Shown: positions 50,424 through 59,169 of the stretch, in pieces | How positions within the stretch are numbered: position 1 is the first letter of the stretch | How the letters are laid out: every line of letters starts with the position of its first letter | Assembly: GCA_039933515.1 (NCBI GenBank) | Contig: JBDTNY010000022.1 | Coordinates: forward strand, 1-64,000 | Source: JAOUEA01 sp039933515 | GTDB taxonomy: Bacteria > Actinomycetota > UBA4738 > HRBIN12 | Direction: 5' to 3' | Length of the DNA: 64,000 bases | Translations under genes and position numbers: made by a program | The notes under the pieces: generated by a model | The model's input: the letters and a program-made list of their open reading frames with translations, nothing else | Told to the model about the DNA's origin: nothing | Databases searched by the model: none

Positions 50424-50610
50424 GGGCCAGCACCGGACACGCGGTCACCGCGCGTTGCGCGTGCGCCATGAGGGCAGGCGGCACCTCTCGTCGATCGAGG
50501 ATCGGGTAGCCCCAGTCGTCGAGGCGGATCATCTCGGGGAGCAGATCGGCGCACAGGCCATGTCCGTCGCACGCGATCGGGTCGAGAGAGATCGTGGTCG
50601 GTTCACGCAT
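50386..50610 (-). CDS. ferredoxin, [3Fe-4S] type
   Basis: 74 aa. Cys14, Cys20 and Cys58 followed by Pro59 (ACDGHGLCADLLPEM and TACPVLAL) fit a single-cluster ferredoxin with CxxHGxC spacing; the position of the missing fourth Cys is typical of 3Fe-4S centres. It is likely an electron carrier between the NuoF-like flavoprotein and the membrane protein of the cluster. Start ATG at 50610, 11 bp after the NuoF-like stop. Confidence 0.87.
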   Translation of the reverse strand: MREPTTISLDPIACDGHGLCADLLPEMIRLDDWGYPILDRREVPPALMAHAQRAVTACPVLALKLRAVDRIRPA

Positions 50611-50621
50611 CGGCCGGTCCT

Positions 50622-51896
50622 TCAATAGAGGGGGAGGAGCGTCTGGGCGGGATCGGCGTCGCACTGCCCGTGGATCCGATGGCGTTCGATATCCGCGGCG
50701 AACACCTTGAGGCCGCTCCGCACGAATCGCACGGCGCCATCGGGAAGCCGGCACGCACCGCGCCCCTCGACGTCGTCGCTCCACCGGCGGAGCTGCGCGG
50801 CCGTGTCGCGGCCACCGCCGCGAACGAGTGAGCTGAGCCCGCCGGCGATCGACGCCAGTCCGTGCACGCACGGCCCGCACTGGTTCGCCGTCTGGCCCGC
50901 GAACCACGTCGCGACGCGCTCGGTCTCGCGGAGCCCGCACGCGCCGCGCGGCAGGAACCACAGAACCCCCGCGCCGAACGCCGTCCCGTGGGCGGCCAGG
51001 TCCGGGTCGCTGAGCCTGACGTCGAGGGCGTGTGCGACGTCGATCCAAGCCCCGAAGTAGCCCCCCACGAGGACCGCGGCGACATCGTCGTCGCGTCCAG
51101 CCGCGGCCCGCAGCACGTTCGCGACCGGCGTGCCCCCCGCGACCTCGTACACCCCGGGCTTCGCGACGGCGCCGGAGACCGTCACGAGCCGGCTGCCCGG
51201 CTCGTCGTCGGCCCCCACCTCGCGGAACCAGTCGGCGCCGAAGGCGGCGATCTGCGCGAGGTGGGCGAGGGTCTCGACGTTCTGCACCAAGGTCGGCCGC
51301 CCATCGACCCCCCGCTCGAAGGGCCGCGGGCCCATCGCCGGGATCGCGGGGTCACCGCCGATCGCCCGCACGAGCGAGCGTTCCTCGCCCGTGATGTATG
51401 CCCGGGGCACGCGAACGATCCGGATCGTGACGCCGGTGTGCTCGGGGCCACGCCGTGCGGCGAGGGCCGTCTGGATCGATCGGGCCGCGTCGTCGGTGTC
51501 GATCCCGAACTCGATCCGGTCGGCGCCCACGGCCGCCGCCGCCGCGAGCGCGCCGTCGAGCACGAGATGGGGGCGTGTGGTCAAGAGCAGCCGGTCCTTC
51601 ATGCTGGCCGGCTCGCTCTCGGCGCCATTGACGACCACGATCGCGCGGCGCCTGCCCGACGCCACGGCCAGGAGCTTCTTCGCGGTCGGGAACCCGGCGC
51701 CGCCCCGTCCGAGCAGTCCGGCGCGCTCGACCTCGTCGATCAGCGGCCGGTTCGCGCCTCGGCCGGGCCGCGGTGGTGGTGGCATCAGAGCCCGATGCGC
51801 CGCGAGGTCGGCGGGGCCGCCAGAACCCGGAGCCGCCGCCAGGATGCGCGGCAGCCCGGTGGGGCCGGTGGAGGTCAGGGGTTGGACGGCGGCCAA
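50622..51896 (-). CDS. NuoF/SLBB-type NADH dehydrogenase flavoprotein
   Basis: 424 aa. FMN/NADH-binding GLLGRGGAGFPTAKKLLAV (about 61-79) and the NGAESEPASMKDR loop are followed by an SLBB domain (VSGAVAKPGVYEVAGGTPVANV). Near the C-terminus a CGPC-type cluster-binding stretch (ANQCGPCVHGL) and a later Cys are present. It is shorter than NuoF of complex I, and no nuoE or nuoG neighbour exists, so it belongs to a separate NADH-dependent chain with the ferredoxin. Overlaps neither neighbour. Confidence 0.88.
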   Translation of the reverse strand: MAAVQPLTSTGPTGLPRILAAAPGSGGPADLAAHRALMPPPPRPGRGANRPLIDEVERAGLLGRGGAGFPTAKKLLAVASGRRRAIVVVNGAESEPASMKDRLLLTTRPHLVLDGALAAAAAVGADRIEFGIDTDDAARSIQTALAARRGPEHTGVTIRIVRVPRAYITGEERSLVRAIGGDPAIPAMGPRPFERGVDGRPTLVQNVETLAHLAQIAAFGADWFREVGADDEPGSRLVTVSGAVAKPGVYEVAGGTPVANVLRAAAGRDDDVAAVLVGGYFGAWIDVAHALDVRLSDPDLAAHGTAFGAGVLWFLPRGACGLRETERVATWFAGQTANQCGPCVHGLASIAGGLSSLVRGGGRDTAAQLRRWSDDVEGRGACRLPDGAVRFVRSGLKVFAADIERHRIHGQCDADPAQTLLPLY

Positions 51897-51911
51897 GAGG
51901 ATGCGGCTCCT

Positions 51912-52958
51912 TCAGATCGAGCTTCCCGCGGGGGTCAGATGCATCGTGCCGTGCGTGGTGCCTGCCTGGTCAACGATCTGCATCGTCAGGTCGACGTCGA
52001 CGGTCGTGCCGGCCGCGTCGGTCAGCCGGGCGACGATGCGCCCGCCTTGGAGCGACTCGATCGCGCCCACGTACTTCGTGGGCGCCACGCCGAGCGAGAC
52101 CTGCCCGCGCCGAACGGAGAGCCCGTCGGGCGTGGCGGTGCCGCCGAGCAGGATCTCGATCGGCATCTCCGAGGTGTCGAGCGTGCCGACGATGTCGAGC
52201 TCCACCGATCCGTCGGCGTTCGCGCGCTGGCTCGCCTGAGCGGTGAAGGCCGAATTCGTCGGGAGCGACGTGGAGGCGGACTGCACGCGCGCGGCGGGAG
52301 GCGTGTGCGCCGGGGTACCCGCGGCGTTCGCCCAGCCGGGGGCGAGCGGGCCGGCGAGCAGCCAGACGGCCACGCCGAACGTGCCGGTGGCGGTCGCGCC
52401 GAACGCTGCGAGCCGGGGCAGGGCTTGCGGTGGTTGCACGCTGTAGGCGCGCCACCAGACGGCGCCGACCACCGACGCCAGGCAGCCGGCGTCGAGCAGC
52501 AGCATCCAGGCGGCGCTCGTGTCGCTGCCGGTGCCGAGTCCGTGCAGGAGCGCGACCGGCCAGCATGCATACGCGAGCCAATGGATCGCCTTCCAGGATC
52601 GGTACCCGAGCCGGACCCGCACGAGGCTCGTGATGACCAGGGCCACCAGCAGGTCGAAGCCGACCGCCCCCAGACCGAGCCAGACCGGCCGGTAGGCCGA
52701 GGTGAACGGCAGCAGCGCGTCCGCCCAACGGATCGGGGCGTAGCTATCGAAGACGGCGGTCGCCACGTGCACGCCGAGGAACGCGACGGCCATCAGGGAG
52801 AGGTTCCGGTGCAGCCCTTGGGTGATGAACCTGGGCCAGCGGCTCGAGGCCCAGCCCACCGAGCCCGTGATCCCGAGGACCACCACGCCGGTCAGCAGCA
52901 GGAGCGACACCGCTCCGGTGCCACGGGTCAGGAACCAGTACGCCTGGGTCGCGATCAC
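51912..52958 (-). CDS. ferric reductase-like transmembrane protein with C-terminal domain
   Basis: 348 aa. About six helices contain spaced histidines (GLHRNLSLMAVAFLGVHVAT; WKAIHWLAYACWPVALLHGLG), fitting heme b ligands of ferric-reductase-like domains. After the last helix (about 205) is a beta-rich extracytoplasmic domain with an N-terminal Ser/Thr/Ala linker (TAAG..TSLPTNSAFTAQ). It would move electrons across the membrane to an outside acceptor. Its stop is 16 bp from the NuoF-like start. Confidence 0.84.
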   Translation of the reverse strand: MIATQAYWFLTRGTGAVSLLLLTGVVVLGITGSVGWASSRWPRFITQGLHRNLSLMAVAFLGVHVATAVFDSYAPIRWADALLPFTSAYRPVWLGLGAVGFDLLVALVITSLVRVRLGYRSWKAIHWLAYACWPVALLHGLGTGSDTSAAWMLLLDAGCLASVVGAVWWRAYSVQPPQALPRLAAFGATATGTFGVAVWLLAGPLAPGWANAAGTPAHTPPAARVQSASTSLPTNSAFTAQASQRANADGSVELDIVGTLDTSEMPIEILLGGTATPDGLSVRRGQVSLGVAPTKYVGAIESLQGGRIVARLTDAAGTTVDVDLTMQIVDQAGTTHGTMHLTPAGSSI

Positions 52959-52974
52959 CGGTATCGGCCCACGT

Positions 52975-53895
52975 TCACGCCGCGGCTTCCGCCGGCCAGC
53001 CGGCGGTGCGCACGATCGTGCCGTCGATCCTGACCAGCCTGGCGGGAAGGCCGAGCCGCTGCAGCCAGAGTGCGGCCGGCTCGCCGCGCACGATCGCGGC
53101 GGTGGCGGCGACGTTCGCGTCCACGCAGGTGGCGGCGGCCACGCTCACGGTGCGCCAGACCTCAGCGGCGGGAAGCCCGGTCGAAGGATCGACGACGTGG
53201 TGAAGCTGGCGCCCGCCGCGGATCCACCTGCGCACGGTCGTACTCGAGGTCGCGAGGCCGCCGGCGTCGATCCGGATCGTCTGGCCGGGCTCCGCGGGCG
53301 AATCGTGCGCGTCGGCGAGGCCGACGTCCCAGCCGCCACGCGGCGCGTCGCCCGCCACGGCGATATCGCCGCCCAGGCTGACCAGCACACCCGACTCGGA
53401 AGCGGCTGCCGCCGCCCGGGCCGCTCGGTCGGCGGCGAACGCCTTGGCCGTGGCGCCCAGGTCGAGCCGCACCCCACGCGGGATGCGAACCTGCACTCGC
53501 TCGCGGTCGAGCTCCACCGCGCGCCACCCAGGAGCGGCTCGGAGGGAACCGATCGGAGGACCGTCGCGGTCCATCCCCGCGAAGTCGCGGTCGTAGCCGA
53601 CCAGCAGCAACGCCTCGCCCACCGTGGGATCGACGTCGCCGTCGGTGAGCGCGGCGGCTCGGAGGGCGACCTCGATCGCGTCGATCAGGAGCGGCGCCAC
53701 CCGCACCCACGTGCCGGCGCTCTCATGCAGACGCGCGAGTTCGCTGTCGGGCCGGAAACGGCTGCACGCGAGATCGATCGCGTCGACCTCGCGGCGCACG
53801 GCCAGGATCGCGCTGGGGAGGCCGTCGGGATCGGCGGCGACGACGGTCGCGGTCGTGCCGAACGCTCGGAACGAACACGTGGCCGGCGGGCGCAT
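52975..53895 (-). CDS. apbE: ApbE-family FAD:protein FMN transferase
   Basis: 306 aa. ApbE motifs are seen in FGTTATVVA at the start, ACSRFRPDSELARL, the GVRLDLGATAKAFAADRA lysine motif, GGDIAVAGD and HHVVDPSTGLPA. No signal peptide or lipobox is visible, so a cytosolic or non-classical form. It attaches FMN to a Ser/Thr of a target protein. No FMN-binding target with the usual motif is found in the cluster. Stops right before the ferric-reductase gene. Confidence 0.88.
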   Translation of the reverse strand: MRPPATCSFRAFGTTATVVAADPDGLPSAILAVRREVDAIDLACSRFRPDSELARLHESAGTWVRVAPLLIDAIEVALRAAALTDGDVDPTVGEALLLVGYDRDFAGMDRDGPPIGSLRAAPGWRAVELDRERVQVRIPRGVRLDLGATAKAFAADRAARAAAAASESGVLVSLGGDIAVAGDAPRGGWDVGLADAHDSPAEPGQTIRIDAGGLATSSTTVRRWIRGGRQLHHVVDPSTGLPAAEVWRTVSVAAATCVDANVAATAAIVRGEPAALWLQRLGLPARLVRIDGTIVRTAGWPAEAAA

Positions 53896-54198
53896 CTACG
53901 AGCCCCCCGAGACGGCCTGGCCGCCGCCGATCCCCTGGAAGGGCGGGTTCGGAGGTGGCTGCAGTCCCGACCCTCCGGTCGAGGCCCAGGGATCGTTCAC
54001 GTCGTGCGCACGCAGCGTGCCGGTGTTCGAGGATCCGGCGGTGGACGAGGACGTTCCCTGGGTCGAGCTATCGCTCGCCCATGCGACGCCCACCGAGACG
54101 ATCGCCGCCGCAGCCACCGCGGTGACCGCGAGCCAGCCGGTGATCGACGAGATCCTTCGCAGTCCCGCGTCGCGGGCGTGGGGATGGGGATGGGCCAT
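53896..54198 (-). CDS. small membrane-anchored Ser/Gly/Pro-rich protein
   Basis: 100 aa from the ATG at 54198. A His-rich short N-terminus (HPHPHARD) precedes one transmembrane helix (about 20-42) and a disordered Ser/Thr/Gly/Pro outer part (SDSSTQGTSSSTAGSSN, QPPPNPPFQGIGGG). Its stop is contiguous with the ApbE start, so it belongs to the redox operon. I looked for a flavinylation motif and found none certain. Function unknown. Confidence 0.65.
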   Translation of the reverse strand: MAHPHPHARDAGLRRISSITGWLAVTAVAAAAIVSVGVAWASDSSTQGTSSSTAGSSNTGTLRAHDVNDPWASTGGSGLQPPPNPPFQGIGGGQAVSGGS

Positions 54199-54377
54199 CG
54201 TGCTCCTTCGTCGGAGAGGGGCGCCCCGCCCGGCCGGCTGGGGATCGGAGAGAAGGGAGGGTGGCCGGCCGAACGGGGTGCCTCCTGTGGTGCATGCCTG
54301 AAGTCTGCGGCACTCAGCTGAGTCCACCCCGAGAGGAGCCTGAGGGATCGATGAGCGTTCGGAGCGGTGGTGCGGCC
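54199..54377. promoter_or_regulatory. upstream region of the redox operon
   Basis: This gap, the leader of the leftward redox operon, contains the perfect 12-bp palindrome ACTCAGCTGAGT at 54312-54323. A regulator dimer site is possible. No promoter boxes assigned; GGCCGGC repeats near 54230 and 54262 may pair. Confidence 0.35.
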
Positions 54378-55307
54378 TCAGTACCGGGCACCGACGGCCG
54401 GGGGCAGCGCGTCGAGCTCGTCGAGGTCCTCGGACGAGAGTCGGATCCTTGCGGCGGCGAGATTCTCCTCGAGGTACCGCAGCCGCTTCGTGCCGGGGAT
54501 CGGCGCGACGTTCGGGCCCTGCGCCAGCACCCACGCCAGGGCGATCTGGGCAGGCGTGGCGCCATAGCGCTCGGCCACCGCCCGCACGCGCTCGACGATC
54601 GCGAGGTTCGCGTCGATCGCCTCGGGCGCGAAGCGCGGGTTCTTCGCGCGGAAATCCAGTTCCTCGAACGCCGCCCCGGTGATCGTTCCCGTCAGGAACC
54701 CGCGGCCCAGCGGCGAGAACGGCACGAAGACCACGTCGTGAGCGAGACACCACGGCACGACGTCGTCGAGTGCCTCCCGTGTCCAGAGCGAGAGTTCGGA
54801 TTGCAGGGCGGCAACCGGGTAGATCGCGTGGGCGGTCTCGAGCTGGTCCACGGTGGCCTCCGAGAGTCCGAGCGCGCGGACCTTCCCGGCCTCGACGAGC
54901 CCGGCCAGGGCGGCCCAGGACTCCTCGAGAGGGACGCCGGGGTCGATCCGGTGGAGGTAGTACAGGTCGATCGCGTCCGTGCGCAGCCGCCGGAGCGACG
55001 CATCGGCGGCGAGCGCGATGTGGTCGGGGCGGGCGTCGTTCGCGAGCGGGTAGCCGCCGTTGGGTCCGACGAGGAGCCCGACCTTGGTCGCGATGCCGAC
55101 CCGGTCGCGGATCGGCTCGAGCGCCTCTCCGACCAGCTCCTCGTTCGTGAACGGTCCGTAGACGTCCGAGGTGTCGACGTGGGTGACGCCCAGCTCGACC
55201 GCTCGCCGTATCAGCGCGACCGGATCGTCGTCGCTCTCGCCGAGGTAGGCGAACGACATCGGCATGCAGCCGAGTCCGATGCCGCGGAACGCCGCTCGGG
55301 TCTCCAC
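54378..55307 (-). CDS. aldo/keto reductase
   Basis: 309 aa from a GTG at 55307. A TIM-barrel AKR signature is seen: the catalytic tetrad is suggested by DTSDVYGPF (Asp, Tyr), IATKVGLL (Lys) and YYLHRID (His). The NADPH end IPGTKRLRYLEENLAA is present. Substrate unknown. It is upstream of the redox operon on the same strand but separated from it by 179 bp. Confidence 0.92.
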   Translation of the reverse strand: METRAAFRGIGLGCMPMSFAYLGESDDDPVALIRRAVELGVTHVDTSDVYGPFTNEELVGEALEPIRDRVGIATKVGLLVGPNGGYPLANDARPDHIALAADASLRRLRTDAIDLYYLHRIDPGVPLEESWAALAGLVEAGKVRALGLSEATVDQLETAHAIYPVAALQSELSLWTREALDDVVPWCLAHDVVFVPFSPLGRGFLTGTITGAAFEELDFRAKNPRFAPEAIDANLAIVERVRAVAERYGATPAQIALAWVLAQGPNVAPIPGTKRLRYLEENLAAARIRLSSEDLDELDALPPAVGARY

Positions 55308-55430
55308 GCGGCGATGCTAGCCGGTGGTGCGGTGTTGAAGCGACCCACGTCGGGGCGACAAGGCTGACGTCACGTACGGCCGGCTCGGAGCGCGGCTGAC
55401 CCCACTCGCGAGCCCGGCTAGGCTTGACCT

Positions 55431-55928
55431 ATGGCGATCAAACGGATGAATCACGCGGTGCTCTACGTGCGAAATGCCGATCGGACCTTCGCGTTCTACC
55501 GGGACGTCTTGGGCTTCAAGCTCGTGGGCGAGATCCCGCAGGCGGGCGCGAAGTTTTTGCAGGCGCCGGACTCGACGAACGATCACGACCTCGCGCTCTT
55601 CACGATCGGCGCCGAGGCCGGCGATTCCACGGCCGGCCGTCAGACCGTCGGGCTGTATCACATCGCCTGGGAGGTCCAGACGCTCGGCGACCTACAAGAG
55701 ATCGCGTTGAAGCTCGCGGACGCAGGGGCGATGGTCGGCGCCACCGACCACTCGACCACCAAGGCGCTGTACGCGAAAGACCCCGACGGGCTCGAGTTCG
55801 AGGTGTGCTGGATCGTTCCGAAGGAGTTCCTGAGCGGCGACGTGGTGGCCGCGAAGACGCAGCTTCGTCCCCTGGATCTGGAGGCCGACATCGAGCGTTA
55901 TGGCGTAGGGACGCTGGGCGGTGTCTAG
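55431..55928 (+). CDS. VOC-superfamily (glyoxalase/dioxygenase-like) protein
   Basis: 165 aa. Two beta-alpha-beta-beta-beta modules are present: MNHAVLYVRNADRTFAFYRDVLGFKLVGE and GLYHIAWEVQTLGDLQEIALKL, with the metal ligands likely His8, His (YHIAW) and Glu (GLEFEVCW). It looks like extradiol-dioxygenase or glyoxalase I-related single-ring enzymes. Substrate unknown. It precedes the transketolase halves on the same strand. Confidence 0.87.
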   Translation: MAIKRMNHAVLYVRNADRTFAFYRDVLGFKLVGEIPQAGAKFLQAPDSTNDHDLALFTIGAEAGDSTAGRQTVGLYHIAWEVQTLGDLQEIALKLADAGAMVGATDHSTTKALYAKDPDGLEFEVCWIVPKEFLSGDVVAAKTQLRPLDLEADIERYGVGTLGGV

Positions 55929-55949
55929 CGTGTTGCAGCCACCGCGCTC

Positions 55950-56639
55950 ATGAACGTTGAGCTGACATCGCTGGCCCGCGTGCGCGAGCTCATGGCGCGC
56001 GCCATCGGGGATGAGAAGCACGACGAGAGCAGCACCTCGACGCTCGATGCGCTCTGGGCGCTCTACGACCGGATCTTGCGCGTCGATCCGGCTGACCCGG
56101 CGGCGGAGGATCGCGATCGGTTCATCCTGAGCAAGGGACACGGACCCGTGGCGTTCTATGCGGTGCTTGCCGCCAAAGGGTTCTTCCCCGAGGCGTGGCT
56201 GGACGGGTTCATGACCTGGGGTAGCCGGCTCGGCTCGCATCCCGACCGGCTTCTGGTGCCCGGCGTCGAAGCCTCGACGGGTTCGCTCGGCCACGGTCTT
56301 CCCATTGCCGTGGGAGTGGCACAGGCGCTGCGTGCCAAGGGCCTCGAGGGTCCGCGCGTGATCGTGTTGACCGGCGACGCCGAGCTCAACGAGGGCTCCA
56401 ACTGGGAGGCGATCATGCTCGCGCCCCATCTCGGGCTCGGGAACCTCACGCTGCTCGCGATCGACAATCACAGCTCGACGATCCCGATGGCGCCATGGGA
56501 GGCCCGGCTAGGGTCGTTCGGGTGGCGTGTCCAGGTCGTGGACGGCCACGACCTCGAAGCCCTCGAGGCCGCCCTCTCGGTCCGGGAGGATCGGGTGCCC
56601 ACCGCGGTCGTCGCCGACATCCCGGAAGGGGAATGGTGA
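55950..56639 (+). CDS. transketolase, N-terminal (TPP-binding) subunit
   Basis: 229 aa. TPP motif GDAELNEGSNWEA (about 141-153) with the following N; substrate-binding and cofactor segments SKGHGPVAFYAVL and GSLGHGLPIAVGVAQALR are clear. This is the split form in which TPP and pyrimidine domains are separate polypeptides. Pairs with the next gene; GTGA overlap at its end. Smaller (229 aa) than the first half of E. coli transketolase, so the partner is needed. Confidence 0.92.
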   Translation: MNVELTSLARVRELMARAIGDEKHDESSTSTLDALWALYDRILRVDPADPAAEDRDRFILSKGHGPVAFYAVLAAKGFFPEAWLDGFMTWGSRLGSHPDRLLVPGVEASTGSLGHGLPIAVGVAQALRAKGLEGPRVIVLTGDAELNEGSNWEAIMLAPHLGLGNLTLLAIDNHSSTIPMAPWEARLGSFGWRVQVVDGHDLEALEAALSVREDRVPTAVVADIPEGEW

Positions 56640-57541
56640 GCGAGATGCGTCCCTCGATCGCGGTGACCCTGACCGAGCTGTTCGAGCGCGACGAGCGGCT
56701 CGCGATCGTGCTCGCCGAGATCAGCGCGGATCTGTTCCGCCGTGCGCGCCGATTCGATCCCGCTCGAGCCGTGAACGTCGGGATCATGGAGGCGACGATG
56801 GTGGGCGTCGCGGCCGGCTTCGCGATGGAGGGGTTCCATCCCGTCGCGCACACGCTCGGCCCGTTCATGGCGGAGCGTCCCCTCGAACAGCTCAAGCTCG
56901 ACTTCGGGTACCAGGGCCTGGAAGGGACGTTCGTGAGCGTCGGCGGCTCCTACGATTACGGCGCCGAGGGCGGCACGCATCATGCGCCGGGCGACGTGGG
57001 CGTGCTCTCGACGATCCCGGGCATGGAGATCTTCGCGCCGGGCACCGCGGCCGAGGCTGACCGACTCGTTCGTTCCGTGTACGCGAACGGGCGTGCGTCG
57101 TACCTGCGGGCGAGCGCCGCCCAGAACGGGGAGTCCTTCGACGTGGAGCCCGGGCGCCTCCAGGTGGTGCGCCGCGGGAGCGTCAGCGCCCCCACGGTCG
57201 TCGCGTTCGGGCCGATGCTGTCCCGCACCCTGGAGGCGGCCACCAGCCTCGACGTCACGGTGGCCTATACCGCCAGCGTCGTGCCGTTCGACGGCGAAGG
57301 TCTCGCATCGATCGCCGGCGACATCCCCCATGTGATCGCGGTCGAGCCGTGGTTCGAGGGCTCGGTGACCGGCGCGATCGCTGCCGCACTCAGCCACGTG
57401 CCCAGCCGCATCGAGGCGATCGGTGTCCCCAGGCGGTTCCTCCGTTCGTACGGCTCCGCCGCCGAGCACGACCGGGACCTGGGGCTCGACGCCGCCGGGA
57501 TCGGCCGCCGCCTGCGGGCGAGGCTCGATCACCCCGCCTAA
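56636..57541 (+). CDS. transketolase, C-terminal (Pyr and C domain) subunit
   Basis: 301 aa from a GTG at 56636 overlapping the N-subunit stop; an ATG follows at 56645. A transketolase Pyr domain (ISADLFRRARRFDPARAVNVGIMEATMVGVAAGFAMEG) is followed by a C-terminal domain (VVAFGPMLSRTLEAA, VIAVEPWFEGSVTGAI). Split transketolase pairs in some bacteria act on unusual sugars or in aromatic/sugar biosynthesis rather than the pentose phosphate pathway. The pairing with a VOC enzyme gives no clear pathway. Confidence 0.92.
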   Translation: MSEMRPSIAVTLTELFERDERLAIVLAEISADLFRRARRFDPARAVNVGIMEATMVGVAAGFAMEGFHPVAHTLGPFMAERPLEQLKLDFGYQGLEGTFVSVGGSYDYGAEGGTHHAPGDVGVLSTIPGMEIFAPGTAAEADRLVRSVYANGRASYLRASAAQNGESFDVEPGRLQVVRRGSVSAPTVVAFGPMLSRTLEAATSLDVTVAYTASVVPFDGEGLASIAGDIPHVIAVEPWFEGSVTGAIAAALSHVPSRIEAIGVPRRFLRSYGSAAEHDRDLGLDAAGIGRRLRARLDHPA

Positions 57542-57638
57542 CGGCCGCCTCACCTTCTTCCCTCGGTCCCTGTAACGACGAGGCGCCGCATCGCCACTGT
57601 CCCCCATCGGAAGGCACACCTCATGGGAGGGGGAGCAG

Positions 57639-58676
57639 ATGGATCAGGAAGGTATGCAGGGAACGGCTGGGGCCGTCTTCGTGCAGACGAACGAGCCGAG
57701 AAACGCGGTGATCGTGTATGAGCGCGCGGCCGACGGCCGGCTCGCACGAGGCTCGACCGTTGCGACCGGCGGGGCCGGCAGCGACACTCCGCACCTACCG
57801 TCGCAGGGATCGGTAGTGCTGTCGGGCGACGGGCGCTTCTTGCTCATCACGAACGCGGCGAGCGATGACGTCAGCGTGTTCTCGGTGCATGGCACCGAGG
57901 TGACGCTGGTCCAGACCGTCGCCGCAGGGCAGGCGCCGCGGAGCATCGCCGAGCGAGACGGTCTGGTGTACGTGCTCGCGACGGGCAAGCCGGGGATCGC
58001 GGGCTTCCGGCTGAACGACGACGGCCTCATCCCGATCGCCGGTGGCGAAGTGTCGCTCTCGGATGCGAGCGCAGATCCCGCACAGATCGGCTTCACGCCC
58101 GACGGCTCCGCGCTCGTCGTGACCGAGCGGGGCACCGATGCGATCGAGATCGTCCCCGTGGCGCCCGACGGGATGCTCGGCATGGGCACGGTCGTTCCGT
58201 CCTCGGGCCCCACGCCCTACGGGTTCGCGTTCACCTCCGACGGCCGGCTCGTCGTGACCGAGGCGTTCCGCGCCGAGAAGGGTGCGGCGGCCGCCTCCTC
58301 GTACGTGTTCCAGGACGGCGCGCTCACGCCGGCGACCGCGTCGGTGGGCAACGGCCGCAGTGAGATCTGCTGGGCCGTGATCTCGACCGACAACCGCTAC
58401 GCGTTCACTTCGAACTTCGCCGACGGGGCGGTCTCTCGGTACGCGATCGCGGCCGACGGGAGCCTCACGCTCGAGGACCCTATTGCCGGGTCGGCGGTGG
58501 AAGGCGCCGCAGGTCTGCGCGACGAAGACCTGTCGGCCGATGGCCGGCACCTGTACGCGATCGACGCCGACGGAGGCCAGATCTACGGCTGGTCCGTGGG
58601 TACGGGCGGCGCGCTCGCCCCGGTCGGTTCGTGGGACGGCGTCCCGATGACCGTCGCCGGCCTCGCGGCCAGCTGA
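57639..58676 (+). CDS. lactonase-like beta-propeller protein
   Basis: 345 aa from an ATG behind GGGGGAGCAG. No signal peptide. Seven-bladed propeller features of the 6-phosphogluconolactonase (Lactonase, YVTN-like) family: SQGSVVLSGDGRFLLITNAASDDVSVFSV, GQAPRSIAERDGLVYVL, DPAQIGFTPDGSALVVTERGTDAIEI, AVISTDNRYAFTSNF, DEDLSADGRHLYAID. It may hydrolyse a sugar lactone or simply bind. Its stop is 5 bp before the DUF3237 gene. Confidence 0.82.
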   Translation: MDQEGMQGTAGAVFVQTNEPRNAVIVYERAADGRLARGSTVATGGAGSDTPHLPSQGSVVLSGDGRFLLITNAASDDVSVFSVHGTEVTLVQTVAAGQAPRSIAERDGLVYVLATGKPGIAGFRLNDDGLIPIAGGEVSLSDASADPAQIGFTPDGSALVVTERGTDAIEIVPVAPDGMLGMGTVVPSSGPTPYGFAFTSDGRLVVTEAFRAEKGAAAASSYVFQDGALTPATASVGNGRSEICWAVISTDNRYAFTSNFADGAVSRYAIAADGSLTLEDPIAGSAVEGAAGLRDEDLSADGRHLYAIDADGGQIYGWSVGTGGALAPVGSWDGVPMTVAGLAAS

Positions 58677-58681
58677 CGCCG

Positions 58682-59119
58682 ATGCGCCTCGAGCCGCTGT
58701 ACCGCGTCACGTTCACCACACCCGAGGCGTGGACTGCGGAGCTCGAGGGCGATACCGGGACCGAGGGACGAAGCTTCCTGATCGCCGAGGGGCGCTCCAC
58801 GGGGCGCCTCTCGGCACGGTACCGGGCCGCCAACTTCCCGAGGCGCCGCGTCGACGGCGCACTCGTCCCCGAGTTCCGCGGGGTGCTCGAGACCGACGAC
58901 GGAGCGGCGATCCTGTTCGAGTGGGTGGGGCTCGCCGTGCTGACGGCGACCGGGATGCGCCGGCTCCTCGGCAGCATCACGCACACGACGAGCGACGAGC
59001 GCTATCGATGGCTGAACGCCGCGGTGGGCGCCGTGGAAGGTGAGGTCCGGCCCCGGCCGGAGGGGGGGTTCGACGTCGTCTTCGAGGTCGCCGAGATGAT
59101 CTGGGAACCGACCGACTGA
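58682..59119 (+). CDS. DUF3237-family protein
   Basis: 145 aa from the ATG at 58682. The sequence pattern (PLYRVTFTTPEAWTAELEGDTGTEGRSFLIAEGRSTGRLSAR; NAAVGAVEGEV; YRWLNAAVG) matches DUF3237, a beta-barrel family of unknown function. It follows the lactonase-like gene by 5 bp, so the two form a unit. Ends in front of a hairpin shared with the convergent gene. Confidence 0.78.
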   Translation: MRLEPLYRVTFTTPEAWTAELEGDTGTEGRSFLIAEGRSTGRLSARYRAANFPRRRVDGALVPEFRGVLETDDGAAILFEWVGLAVLTATGMRRLLGSITHTTSDERYRWLNAAVGAVEGEVRPRPEGGFDVVFEVAEMIWEPTD

Positions 59120-59124
59120 GGCCG

Positions 59125-59156
59125 GGGCTGCGGGCGGGTTCGCCCACCCGCAGCCC
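59125..59156. terminator. hairpin terminator between convergent genes
   Basis: A 14-bp inverted repeat with one mismatch (59125-59138 and 59143-59156) and a TTCG loop separates the DUF3237 gene from the leftward secreted-protein gene. There is no U-tract, so it may act through pausing or Rho. Confidence 0.6.
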
Positions 59157-59169
59157 GGGCTCGCGAGCT

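Noticed and set aside
53896..54198. ApbE flavinylation target in the small membrane protein
   Set aside because: I looked for a Ser/Thr-Gly-Ala-Thr type motif and found none convincing; only Ser/Thr-rich linker is present.
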